This document shows positions 17,613-25,481 of a stretch of DNA of 64,000 bases, piece by piece. Origin of the DNA: Methylocapsa sp. S129 (GTDB lineage: Bacteria; Pseudomonadota; Alphaproteobacteria; Rhizobiales; Beijerinckiaceae); the NCBI RefSeq assembly GCF_009765995.1, contig NZ_LMUI01000048.1, positions 397,144 to 461,143 of the forward strand. The letters run 5' to 3'. The position numbers and the translations under genes were made by a program. Every line of letters begins with the position of its first letter. Position 1 is the stretch's first letter. Under the pieces are notes generated by a model. The model was not told the origin of the DNA and searched no databases. It was given only the letters and a program-made list of their open reading frames with translations.

Positions 17613-18599
17613 ATGATCGCGTTCATTATCCGCCGGCTGCTTGCATCTTTAGGCGTGCTGATCGCAGTCGGGCTGATCGCCTTCGTGATGTTTCGCTATG
17701 TCGGCGATCCCGTGAATCAGATGGTTGGGATCGAGACTCCAGCGGCCGAGCGCGAGGCGTTGCGCCAGCAGCTTGGCCTCAATGAGCCGGTGATTGTTCA
17801 GGCTTCGCGCTTCCTGCTCAACGCTGCGCGCTTCGATTTTGGCATATCCTATCAATTCAGGCAGCCGGTCTCCGTCATGATCGGCGCGCGCCTGCCGGCG
17901 ACGCTTGAGCTCGCGATCGTCGCCTCGATCCTCTCCCTGCTGGCCGGCGTTCCGCTCGGCGTCTATTCCGCCCTGCGGCGCGACAGCGCGCTCGCCAAGC
18001 TGTTCCAGGCGCTGTCGCTCGTCGGCATCTCCCTGCCGACTTTCCTGACGGGCATCCTGCTCATCTATCTCTTCTCGGTCACCCTGGGTTGGCTGCCGTC
18101 CTTTGGCCGCGGCGCGGTCGTGCCTATCGGCTCTTGGTGGACGACGGGACTGCTCACAATGTCCGGGTTGAAATCGCTCATCATGCCGGCGATCACGCTG
18201 GCTCTCTTCCAGATGACGCTGATCATGCGCCTGGTGCGCGCTGAAATGCTGGAGGTCTTGCGCGCCGATTATATCCGCTTCGCGCGCGCGCGCGGGCTGT
18301 CCGAGCGCGCTGTTCATTTCCACCATGCTCTGAAAAACACGCTTGTCCCGGTGATGACCGTCGTCGGCCTGCAACTTGGCTCGATCGTCGCCTTCTCCAT
18401 CATCACCGAGACGGTGTTCGCGTGGCCGGGCATGGGTCAGCTCTTCCTGCAGTCGATTCAGAATGTCGACATCCCCATCATGGCGGCTTATCTCCTGTTC
18501 ATCGCCTTCCTGTTCGTGATCATCAATCTTGTCGTCGACCTTCTCTACGTGATCGTTGACCCGCGCCTTCGCGCCGCCGTTCATGGAGCGTCGGGTTGA
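17613..18599 (+). CDS. Peptide-type ABC transporter permease (DppB family)
   Basis: A 328-residue inner-membrane permease with six hydrophobic segments. The N-terminal MIAFIIRRLLASLGVLIAVGLIAFVMFRYVGDP is typical of DppB, and the coupling-helix EAA motif reads ADYIRFARARGLSERAVHFHHALKNTLVPVMTVVGLQLG. It begins 21 bp after the binding-protein stop and ends 1 bp before the DppC-type gene, so the order is dppA-B-C-D-F-like. Confidence 0.93.
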   Translation: MIAFIIRRLLASLGVLIAVGLIAFVMFRYVGDPVNQMVGIETPAAEREALRQQLGLNEPVIVQASRFLLNAARFDFGISYQFRQPVSVMIGARLPATLELAIVASILSLLAGVPLGVYSALRRDSALAKLFQALSLVGISLPTFLTGILLIYLFSVTLGWLPSFGRGAVVPIGSWWTTGLLTMSGLKSLIMPAITLALFQMTLIMRLVRAEMLEVLRADYIRFARARGLSERAVHFHHALKNTLVPVMTVVGLQLGSIVAFSIITETVFAWPGMGQLFLQSIQNVDIPIMAAYLLFIAFLFVIINLVVDLLYVIVDPRLRAAVHGASG

Positions 18600-18600
18600 G

Positions 18601-19557
18601 ATGAGCAAACCCGCCGTCGAACCATCGACCATAGAGAGCGCGCCGCGCTCCTTCATCGGACGCCTCGCAGACAACGATCTCGTCGCGAGCTTTCTTTCCT
18701 CGAAAATAACGGTCGCGGCGGGATTGATCACCCTGATCTTGCTGCTGGCGGCGGTATTCGCGCCATTGATCGCGCCGACCAATCCGTTCAACCCCGCCAC
18801 CAATTTCCTCATCGATTCGCTCACGCCGCCGCGCTTCGCCGCCGGCGGCGATCCGCGCTTTCTGCTCGGGACGGACGATCAGGGTCGCGACATGTGGTCA
18901 GCGATCCTCTATGGGCTTCGGGTCTCGCTGCTGATCGGAATCTTCAGCGTGCTGTTCGGCGGGGCGATCGGCATCACGCTCGGCCTGATCGCCGGCTACA
19001 CCGGGGGGTGGATCGACGCCATCATCATGCGCATCGCCGATGTGCAGCTCACCTTCCCAGCGATTCTGATCGCGTTGCTGCTCGACGGCGTCGCGCAAGC
19101 TTTGTTGAAGAATTCGAATCGGGAAGGAACCGCATTCGGCGTTCTCGTCGTCTCGATAGGGCTTTCGTTCTGGGTGCAATATGCGCGCACCGTGCGCGGC
19201 TCCACCATGGTGGAAAAGAATCGCGATTATGTTCAGGCGGCGCGTCTCGTTGGCTTGTCGCCCGCGCGCATCCTCGTCCGACATATCTTGCCCAATGTGA
19301 TGGGACCGGTGTTGGTGATCGCGACGATCAACCTCGCTCTCGCCATCATCACCGAAGCGACCTTGTCATTCCTTGGCGTCGGCCTGCCGCCGACCCAACC
19401 CTCGCTTGGAACTTTGATTCGCATCGGCCAGAATTTCCTGTTCTCAGGCGAGTGGTGGATCGTGACCTTTCCCAGCCTCACGCTGGCGATCCTGGTCCTC
19501 GCCGTGAACCTTCTGGGCGACTGGTTGCGCGATGCGCTGAATCCAAGGCTGAAATGA
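18601..19557 (+). CDS. Peptide-type ABC transporter permease (DppC family)
   Basis: A 318-residue permease. A cytosolic N-terminal tail precedes a first transmembrane helix (VAAGLITLILLLAAVFAPLIAP). The periplasmic loop contains the DppC hallmark FLLGTDDQGRDMWSAILYGLRVSLLIG, and the coupling segment is RDYVQAARLVGLSPARILVRHILPNVMGPVLV. Start chosen at ATG 18601, one base after the dppB-like stop; an upstream in-frame ATG at 18556 lies inside that gene. The stop overlaps the ATPase start (ATGA). Confidence 0.93.
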   Translation: MSKPAVEPSTIESAPRSFIGRLADNDLVASFLSSKITVAAGLITLILLLAAVFAPLIAPTNPFNPATNFLIDSLTPPRFAAGGDPRFLLGTDDQGRDMWSAILYGLRVSLLIGIFSVLFGGAIGITLGLIAGYTGGWIDAIIMRIADVQLTFPAILIALLLDGVAQALLKNSNREGTAFGVLVVSIGLSFWVQYARTVRGSTMVEKNRDYVQAARLVGLSPARILVRHILPNVMGPVLVIATINLALAIITEATLSFLGVGLPPTQPSLGTLIRIGQNFLFSGEWWIVTFPSLTLAILVLAVNLLGDWLRDALNPRLK

Positions 19558-20555
19558 CGAACCCGCTCCTCTCTGTCCGCGATCTGCGCGTTGAATTCGC
19601 CACGCGGCGAGGGCCGCTTGTCGCGCTCGACGGCGTATCTCTGGACATCGCGGCCGGCGAGATACTCGGAATCGTCGGAGAATCGGGCGCCGGCAAATCG
19701 CTCACCGGGCTCGCCATCATCGGCCTCCTCGATCCGCCAGGCCATATTGCGGGTGGAGAAATCAGGCTCGACGGGCGGCGCATCGACAATTTGCCGGCGG
19801 CCGAAATGCGCAAGCTGCGCGGACGCCGCATCGGCATGATCTTCCAAGATCCTTTGACCAGCCTCAATCCGCTGCTCCGCATCGGCGACCATCTGGTCGA
19901 GACGATTCTGGCGCATAGCGCGCTGACGCCGAAGCAGGCGCGCGAACGGGCGATCGCTCTGCTCAGCGAGGTCGGCATTCCCGCGCCCGAGAAACGCATC
20001 GACGGCTATCCGCATGAATTCTCTGGCGGCATGCGGCAGCGCGTCGTCATCGCCTTGGCGTTGTGCGGCGAGCCCGCTCTCGTCATTGCCGACGAACCGA
20101 CGACCGCGCTTGACGTTTCGGTGCAGGCGCAAATCATTGCGGTTCTGAAGAAGCTGACGCGCGTACACGGCGCCGCGGTGATGCTGATCACCCACGATAT
20201 GGGCGTGATCGCCGAAACGGCTGACCGGGTGGCCGTGATGTATGCTGGCCGCATCGTCGAGATCGGCAAGGTCAGCGAAGTCGTGCGGGCGCCGCTCCAC
20301 CCCTACGCCAGGGGGTTGATGGCCGCGATTCCGACGCTAGAAGGCCGCGTTGCGCGCCTCGCGCAGATCCCCGGCGCGATGCCGCGGCTTTCGGCGATCC
20401 CGCGCGGCTGCGCCTTCAGCCCTCGCTGTCCAGAAGCCTTCGACCGCTGCCGGGTCGAACGCCCGCCGCTCCTGACGGTAGGCGACAGAAGCGCCGCGTG
20501 CTGGCTTTACGATCGCGGCCACGCGCCGGCCATGACGACGGAGATCGTGTCGTGA
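19554..20555 (+). CDS. Peptide-type ABC transporter ATP-binding protein (DppD family)
   Basis: A 333-residue ATPase starting at an ATGA overlap with the permease. Walker A is GESGAGKSLTGLAI, the Q-loop is FQDPLTSLNP, the signature is FSGGMRQRVVIALAL, and Walker B is LVIADEPTTALDVSVQAQI. The C-terminal oligopeptide-transporter extension is AIPRGCAFSPRCPEAFDRCRVERPPL, whose cysteines usually hold an Fe-S cluster. The stop overlaps a GTG that opens a coupled micro-ORF. The open frame extends far upstream, but that part is a shadow of the permease. Confidence 0.93.
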   Translation: MTNPLLSVRDLRVEFATRRGPLVALDGVSLDIAAGEILGIVGESGAGKSLTGLAIIGLLDPPGHIAGGEIRLDGRRIDNLPAAEMRKLRGRRIGMIFQDPLTSLNPLLRIGDHLVETILAHSALTPKQARERAIALLSEVGIPAPEKRIDGYPHEFSGGMRQRVVIALALCGEPALVIADEPTTALDVSVQAQIIAVLKKLTRVHGAAVMLITHDMGVIAETADRVAVMYAGRIVEIGKVSEVVRAPLHPYARGLMAAIPTLEGRVARLAQIPGAMPRLSAIPRGCAFSPRCPEAFDRCRVERPPLLTVGDRSAACWLYDRGHAPAMTTEIVS

Positions 20556-20662
20556 CAAACCGGACTCCTTGGGCGGTTCTCTGGCCGATCGCTTGGGCGC
20601 TCATCCCCCTGTCGCTTGGCGGCGAAGCGAGGGGCAGGCCGTTTGCGGAGGCGCCCGGATGA
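20552..20662 (+). CDS. Coupled 36-residue hydrophobic micro-ORF between two ABC ATPase genes
   Basis: A GTG start inside the DppD-type stop (GTGA) opens a 36-codon frame whose TGA overlaps the ATG of the next ATPase (ATGA). The predicted peptide starts VTNRTPWAVLWPIAWALIP and continues with about 17 mostly hydrophobic residues, then a polar tail ending FAEAPG, so a single membrane helix is possible. I recognise no family. The perfect 4-bp overlaps on both sides suggest translational coupling. The alternative is a vestigial spacer or erosion product of the DppF start region. Confidence 0.45.
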   Translation: MTNRTPWAVLWPIAWALIPLSLGGEARGRPFAEAPG

Positions 20663-21678
20663 GCGCCGCCTTGCAACTTGTTTCGGTGCGCGGCCTCAAA
20701 CGCGTCTTCGATGTGTCGAGACCCTGGATCTCGCGTTTCATCGATCGCGAGCCGCGCCGCCTCCTGAGGGCGGTCGATGGCGTCGATTTCACGATCGAGC
20801 GCGGCCAGACGTTCGGCATCGTCGGCGAATCGGGTTCCGGCAAGTCGACGCTGGCGCGGATGGTGGTTGGCCTGCTGCGGCCGAGCGCTGGGCAGGTGTT
20901 GATCGAAGGCGTCGACATGGCGGCGACCAGCGATCCGGCGGCGCGGCGCGAGGTGCGGCGACGGATGCAGATGATCTTTCAGGACCCGTACGCCTCGCTC
21001 AATCCGCGCTGGCGTATCGGCGACGTCATCGCCGAGCCGCTTGTCGCGTTTGGCCTTGGAGCGGCTCAGGCGAGCGGCTCCGAAAAGACGCTTGATAAGG
21101 CCGGAATCGTTGCGCGCGTCGATGATTTGCTGCGCCTTGTCGGCCTCGACCCCTCCGACAAGCGTAGATATCCGCATGAGTTCTCCGGCGGCCAGCGCCA
21201 GCGTATCGCGATCGCGCGCGCGATCGCCGCCAATCCGGACTTCATTGTCTGCGACGAACCGACCTCGGCGCTCGATGTCTCGATCCAGGCGCAAATCCTC
21301 AATCTGATGCGCGATCTGCAGGAGACGCTCGGCCTGACCTATCTCCTGATCACCCATAATCTTGCCGTGTTGCGCCATATGGCGACGCGCGTGGGCGTCA
21401 TGTATCTGGGCCGGCTCGTCGAGATTGCGCCGACCGAGGAATTGTTCGCGCACCCGCGCCATCCCTATACCCGCATGCTGCTCGACGCAGTCCCCGACCT
21501 TGCGATGAGCGGGCGCGCCCGCACGCCGGTCGGCGGAGAGACGCCGAATCCGATCGACCCGCCGCCCGGCTGCCCCTTCCACCCGCGATGCCCCAGAGCG
21601 ATCGACCGTTGCAGGATTGAGGCGCCGATCTTGAGAGACAATGTCGCTTGCCATCTCCCTTTGAGCGATTCGAAATGA
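20659..21678 (+). CDS. Peptide-type ABC transporter ATP-binding protein (DppF family)
   Basis: A 339-residue ATPase. Walker A is GESGSGKSTLARMVVGL, the Q-loop is FQDPYASLNPRW, the signature is FSGGQRQRIAIARAIA, and Walker B is FIVCDEPTSALDVSIQAQI. The C-terminal Cys-rich extension is PPGCPFHPRCPRAIDRC. Start at ATG 20659 overlapping the micro-ORF stop; an in-frame GTG/ATG further upstream would lie in that ORF's region. A segment near residue 135 (GLGAAQASGSEKTLDKAG) is an insert relative to typical DppF. Last gene of the importer operon. Confidence 0.92.
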   Translation: MSAALQLVSVRGLKRVFDVSRPWISRFIDREPRRLLRAVDGVDFTIERGQTFGIVGESGSGKSTLARMVVGLLRPSAGQVLIEGVDMAATSDPAARREVRRRMQMIFQDPYASLNPRWRIGDVIAEPLVAFGLGAAQASGSEKTLDKAGIVARVDDLLRLVGLDPSDKRRYPHEFSGGQRQRIAIARAIAANPDFIVCDEPTSALDVSIQAQILNLMRDLQETLGLTYLLITHNLAVLRHMATRVGVMYLGRLVEIAPTEELFAHPRHPYTRMLLDAVPDLAMSGRARTPVGGETPNPIDPPPGCPFHPRCPRAIDRCRIEAPILRDNVACHLPLSDSK

Positions 21679-21736
21679 CCGGATCGATTTTGATTGACCT
21701 CTACGCGAATGCTTTGAGCGCCATTGGAGCTGTCTG

Positions 21737-22897
21737 ATGAAGAATCGTTTTGATGCGGAAGACGTCGATGCCGCCGCGATGCTGGCTGAATTGCGTCATT
21801 GGGTCGAACTGGAGACGCCGACTTTAGATGCGGCAAGGGTCAACCGTCTCGTGGACCATGTGGCGACGCTTGCTCAAAGTTTTGGGCTCGTCGTCGAGCG
21901 GCTGGCGGGGCGCGACAGGCTTGGCGATGCATTGATCGTCCGCTCCGCGCCGCCTGGGCCGCGTGAAGAGAAAGGCGCGTTGATCCTCGCCCATCTCGAT
22001 ACGGTGCATCCGGTCGGCACGCTCGCCGATGAACTGCCCTGGCGCGAAGCGGGGGAGCGCATCTATGGTCCGGGCATTTACGACATGAAGGCGGGCGCCT
22101 TGATGGCGCTTTACGCATTGAAAATGGCCGCCCAGCAGCCGGGGCCGGACTTCCTGCCGACGACGATTGTTTTTGCACCGGATGAGGAAACAGGCAGCGT
22201 AACATCGAAAGACATGATCGTGCGCGAAGCGGAGCAGGCCAAATTCGTTCTTGTTGTCGAGCCTGCCCGGGACGGCGGCAAGATCGTGACCGCCCGTAAG
22301 GGCGTCGGCGTATTCGATATCCACGTCAAGGGCAGGCCCTCTCACGCGGGGTCGAAGCCGCTCGAAGGGCGCAGCGCGATCAAGGAAGCGGCGCGCATCG
22401 TGCTGGCTCTTGACGCGCTCAATGATCCGGCGCGCGGCGTGACCGTCACGACGGGTACGATTCGCGGCGGAAGCGCGAGAAATGTCGTGCCCGAACATTG
22501 CGCGCTGCAAGTCGACTTTCGGATTGCCGATATGATCGGCGCCGATGAGATTGTAAAAGCGATCAGGGCGATCGGCTCTTCCGATCCCGATATCAAGGTC
22601 GAGATTATCGGCGGCCTCAATCGTCCGCCTTTCGTTCAGAGCGAGCGCAGTAAAAAGCTGTTCGATCATACGGCGCGTCTTGGCGCGGCGCTCGGCCTGA
22701 CGGTGGAGGGCGTCTTCACCGGGGGCGGCTCTGACGGCAATTTCACCGCGGCGGCGGATCTCCCGACCCTCGACGGCCTCGGCGCGGATGGCGCCGGAGC
22801 CCATACGCACGAGGAATATATTCTGAAGGCGTCGGTACCGGTCAGAACGGCGCTCATAGCGAATATTCTCGACACCGCCCGGGCTGTCGCCCTCTAG
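21737..22897 (+). CDS. M20 family metallopeptidase (glutamate carboxypeptidase-like)
   Basis: A 386-residue zinc hydrolase of the CPG2/M20A type. The first zinc His lies in LILAHLDTVHPVG, the bridging Asp in GPGIYDMKAGALMALYAL, the catalytic Glu in FAPDEETGS, and the dimerisation domain begins KGRPSHAGSKPLEGRSAI with the conserved His. No signal peptide, so cytosolic. It follows the peptide ABC importer by 58 bp, suggesting the importer brings in a peptide or N-acyl amino acid hydrolysed here. Confidence 0.92.
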   Translation: MKNRFDAEDVDAAAMLAELRHWVELETPTLDAARVNRLVDHVATLAQSFGLVVERLAGRDRLGDALIVRSAPPGPREEKGALILAHLDTVHPVGTLADELPWREAGERIYGPGIYDMKAGALMALYALKMAAQQPGPDFLPTTIVFAPDEETGSVTSKDMIVREAEQAKFVLVVEPARDGGKIVTARKGVGVFDIHVKGRPSHAGSKPLEGRSAIKEAARIVLALDALNDPARGVTVTTGTIRGGSARNVVPEHCALQVDFRIADMIGADEIVKAIRAIGSSDPDIKVEIIGGLNRPPFVQSERSKKLFDHTARLGAALGLTVEGVFTGGGSDGNFTAAADLPTLDGLGADGAGAHTHEEYILKASVPVRTALIANILDTARAVAL

Positions 22898-22946
22898 CCT
22901 CGGGCGGTCGCCCTTTCTTTTGTCTCGCTCCAATGACGGAGATTGC

Positions 22947-23717
22947 ATGATGAAGATTCCGACAAACCGATTCCGCCAAGCGCTGTTGGAGGGCCGGTCG
23001 CAGATTGGTCTTTGGTGCAGCCTGCCGAGCGCCTATGCGGCGGAAGTCGTCGCGGGCTCCGGCTTCGACTGGCTGCTGCTCGACACCGAACATTCGCCCA
23101 GCGACGTCATCATGGTGCTGGCGCAGCTTCAGGCGATCTCGGCCTATGACGTGTCGGCGATCGTGCGCCCGGCCAGCAACGACACCGTGCTCATCAAGCG
23201 CTATCTCGACATCGGCGCGCAAACGCTTCTCATCCCCTTTGTGCAATCGGCCGAGGAAGCGGCCAGCGCGGTCGCCGCGATGCGCTATGCGCCGGAGGGG
23301 GTGCGGGGCGTCGCCGCTTTGACGCGCGCGACTCGTTTCGGCCGGGTGGAAGGCTACGCGAAGCGGGCCGCCGAAGAACTGTGCCTGCTCGTGCAGGTCG
23401 AGACGCAACAGGCGCTCGACGCGCTGGAGGCGATCGCTGCCGTCGAGGGCGTGGACGGAATCTTCATCGGGCCCGGCGACCTTGCGGCGAGCCTCGGCTA
23501 TGCGGGCGCGCCCGATCATCCCAAGGTGGTCGCCGCCATCGAGGATGCGGTGCGGCGCGTGCGCGCCGCAGGCAAGCCGGCCGGCATTCTCACGGGCGAC
23601 CTGGCCTTCGCCCGGCGCTGCATTGAACTTGGCACCAGCTTCACGGCCGTCGGCGCCGATGTCGGCGTCCTGGCGCGCGGGACGGAGAAGCTGGCCGCGC
23701 AATTTCGCAACGGATAA
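22947..23717 (+). CDS. HpcH/HpaI family aldolase
   Basis: A 256-residue class II pyruvate aldolase-like protein. Typical segments are GLWCSLPSAYAAEVVAGSGFDWLLLDTEHSPSD, VETQQALDALEAIAAVEGVDGIFIGPGDLAASLG (metal-binding Glu and Asp) and the C-terminal FTAVGADVGVLARG. Such enzymes cleave 2-keto-3-deoxy acids or related 4-hydroxy-2-oxoacids to pyruvate plus aldehyde. Start at ATG 22947 (second ATG directly after) following ACGGAG. With the peptidase it forms the tail of the plus-strand operon. Confidence 0.9.
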   Translation: MMKIPTNRFRQALLEGRSQIGLWCSLPSAYAAEVVAGSGFDWLLLDTEHSPSDVIMVLAQLQAISAYDVSAIVRPASNDTVLIKRYLDIGAQTLLIPFVQSAEEAASAVAAMRYAPEGVRGVAALTRATRFGRVEGYAKRAAEELCLLVQVETQQALDALEAIAAVEGVDGIFIGPGDLAASLGYAGAPDHPKVVAAIEDAVRRVRAAGKPAGILTGDLAFARRCIELGTSFTAVGADVGVLARGTEKLAAQFRNG

Positions 23718-23742
23718 TTCGCCTGGAATTTGGTCAACGCGG

Positions 23743-24795
23743 CTACAACCGCTGGGTCGATTGGGCGTCGAAAAGATGGACGGAGCCGAGGTCGGGCGTC
23801 ACTCGGATCGTCTCGCCCGGCTTGGTTTCGACGCGTTGGCGAAACACCCCGGAAATCGGTTGATTGCCGAGCCTGCCTTGCACTTGTGTTTCCGATCCGG
23901 TCGGCTCGACAAGATCGACGGTGAACGGCAGGCCAGACTCTTCTATGATCAGATGCTCAGGCCGGATTCCGTAAATCGCCGCTCTTCCCAGATTCTCCGC
24001 CGATTTGGCGGCGAGCGGCAAGATGAGGTCGTCTGAAGTTTTGAACCCTTCCGCGCAGATCGTCCCGACGATAAAGTTCATCGCAGGCGAGCCGATAAAA
24101 CCCGCGACGAAAAGATTGGCGGGGCGATCGTAAAGCGCCAGCGGCGCGCCGATTTGCTCGATCTTGCCGCCATTCATGACCACGATTTGATCCGCCATGG
24201 TCATGGCCTCGATCTGGTCGTGGGTTACGTAGACCGTCGTGGTTCCCAATCGCTGGTGCAGCGACTTAATCTCGGCGCGCATCTGTACGCGCAACTTGGC
24301 GTCGAGATTGGAAAGCGGCTCGTCGAACAGGAATACCGAAGGGTCCCGCACGATCGCGCGCCCCATTGCGACGCGTTGGCGCTGGCCGCCCGAGAGTTGC
24401 CGGGGATAACGCGCGAGCAGATCCTGCAGGCCCAGAATATCGGCGGCGCGCGCGACCTTGCTCTCGATCTCTCCTTTCGGCGTACTCTTGAGCTTAAGGG
24501 AAAACGCCATATTTTGCTCGACGGTCATGTGCGGATAGAGCGCATAGGATTGGAACACCATGGCGATGTCCCGCTCCTTTGGCGCCATTCCGTTGACGAC
24601 TTTTGAGCCGATCTTGATTTCTCCGCCGGTGATGTGCTCGAGGCCTGCGATCATCCGCAGCAGAGTCGACTTCCCACAACCGGAAGGCCCCACCAATATG
24701 ACGAAGGCGCCGTCGGGGATGAAAATCGACACCCCATGCAGCGCCGCCACCGGGCCGAAGGACTTCTTCACATTGTCGATTGACACAGACGCCAT
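23743..24795 (-). CDS. Carbohydrate ABC transporter ATP-binding protein (UgpC/MalK type), no adjacent permeases
   Basis: A 350-residue CUT1-type ATPase. Walker A is GPSGCGKSTLLRM, the Q-loop is FQSYALYPHMTV, the signature is LSGGQRQRVAMGRAIVRDP, Walker B is VFLFDEPLSNLDAKLR, and the C-terminal TOBE/MalK domain includes YGIRPEHLII. It stands alone: no permease or binding protein is adjacent. The CUT1 importer at 40.7-43.9 kb in this window lacks an ATPase, so this protein may serve it (inference). Upstream on the same strand lies a pqqA gene 335 bp away. Confidence 0.93.
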   Translation of the reverse strand: MASVSIDNVKKSFGPVAALHGVSIFIPDGAFVILVGPSGCGKSTLLRMIAGLEHITGGEIKIGSKVVNGMAPKERDIAMVFQSYALYPHMTVEQNMAFSLKLKSTPKGEIESKVARAADILGLQDLLARYPRQLSGGQRQRVAMGRAIVRDPSVFLFDEPLSNLDAKLRVQMRAEIKSLHQRLGTTTVYVTHDQIEAMTMADQIVVMNGGKIEQIGAPLALYDRPANLFVAGFIGSPAMNFIVGTICAEGFKTSDDLILPLAAKSAENLGRAAIYGIRPEHLIIEESGLPFTVDLVEPTGSETQVQGRLGNQPISGVFRQRVETKPGETIRVTPDLGSVHLFDAQSTQRL

Positions 24796-25130
24796 GTTTT
24801 TTCCCGCGTTCGCTAAATCGTCTTGCCCGCCCGGCGCTATCGGAGCGCGCTCGCTGCCCCCAACGCCATGCAGGCCTTTGGGTAGCGCGCGTGACAGTCA
24901 GGGATGATGGACCTATGATTTGCTGTCGCGGATCAGCGAGGCGTTCAAAAGAAACAGGGGAGGCTGCGCACTCATCGCAGGGCTCAACTGAGACATGCTC
25001 CGCGCGCCTTCTTCTCAAGCCAATCTGCGACGGGCGTGGCGATTCCATTGCGGAAATCCGCCACTCGTCGCGGAGCCGGGAACGAGGAGGCATTATGCTC
25101 CGTCATTTCCGGTCGCGATATCCAAAACAA
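24796..25130. other. Intergenic stretch between pqqA copy and orphan ATPase, no feature recognised
   Basis: About 335 bp downstream of the minus-strand pqqA gene and upstream of the orphan ATPase. No frame with a credible ribosome site and no clear terminator were seen. It may hold the ATPase promoter. Confidence 0.5.
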
Positions 25131-25208
25131 TCATACTTTGGCGGAGGCGTAGCTCGTGACTTCCATGCCGATGCAAACTTCAACGATCAGCGGTGTCGTC
25201 CAGGACAT
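25131..25208 (-). CDS. pqqA: PQQ precursor peptide PqqA, orphan copy (minus strand)
   Basis: Read on the minus strand, 26 codons give a 25-residue peptide that begins MSWTTPLIVEVCIGM and ends EVTSYASAKV. It contains the PqqA core EVCIGMEVTSY, in which Glu16 and Tyr20 (E-x3-Y spacing) are the residues cross-linked to form PQQ. AAGGGAG lies six bases before the ATG. The peptide is 21 of 25 identical to the copy at 39303-39380, and the two share promoter layout. No pqqB, C, D or E genes occur in the window. It is divergent from the TRAP operon. The plus-strand open frame over it is a shadow. Confidence 0.88.
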   Translation of the reverse strand: MSWTTPLIVEVCIGMEVTSYASAKV

Positions 25209-25262
25209 GTTCCACTCCCTTGCTCTATTGGACCGGGAAGCCGCACTATTCCCATGGCGGCA

Positions 25263-25291
25263 CAATAGCATTGAAAGCGGGGTAGGGACAA
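25263..25291 (-). promoter_or_regulatory. Candidate promoter of the minus-strand pqqA
   Basis: On the minus strand TTGTCC (25291-25286) and CTATTG (25268-25263) are separated by 17 bp and lie about 54 bp before the pqqA ATG. The pqqA copy at 39303 has TTGTCC and CTATCT at nearly the same distances, and the shared word AATGCTAT covers both -10 regions. Conservation between the two otherwise unlike upstream regions is the main support. Confidence 0.5.
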
Positions 25292-25298
25292 GGAGGAT

Positions 25299-25315
25299 TT
25301 GTATGATAATCGTAT
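25299..25315 (+). promoter_or_regulatory. Candidate operator, TTGTATG family (site A)
   Basis: TTGTATGATAATCGTAT lies 7 bp upstream of the candidate -35 of the minus-strand pqqA and 167 bp before the TRAP binding-protein gene. It belongs to a set of four related 17-mers in the window (also at 30309, 36528 and 39201) with core TTGT-N3-RYRA, a style typical of FCD-type GntR proteins. It could act on both divergent units. Confidence 0.45.
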
Positions 25316-25481
25316 CTGATGGGGTTCTGCGTCAGAAATACGGTCCCTGCGCCAGCATGCAACTTGAAGCCAAATCCGAACTAAGGCCTCCGCTCCCTTA
25401 GTTGCCAAACAACCGCATGCCGCAGACAAAAGAGCCATTCTGGAAGCAAAGCGCCTATTCGCAATTTTTGGGAGGGGAGCA

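Noticed and set aside
25156-25401. Plus-strand 81-codon frame beginning MTSMPMQTS
   Set aside because: It lies antisense to the pqqA copy, has no ribosome site and its N-terminal part is the reverse of a conserved peptide gene.
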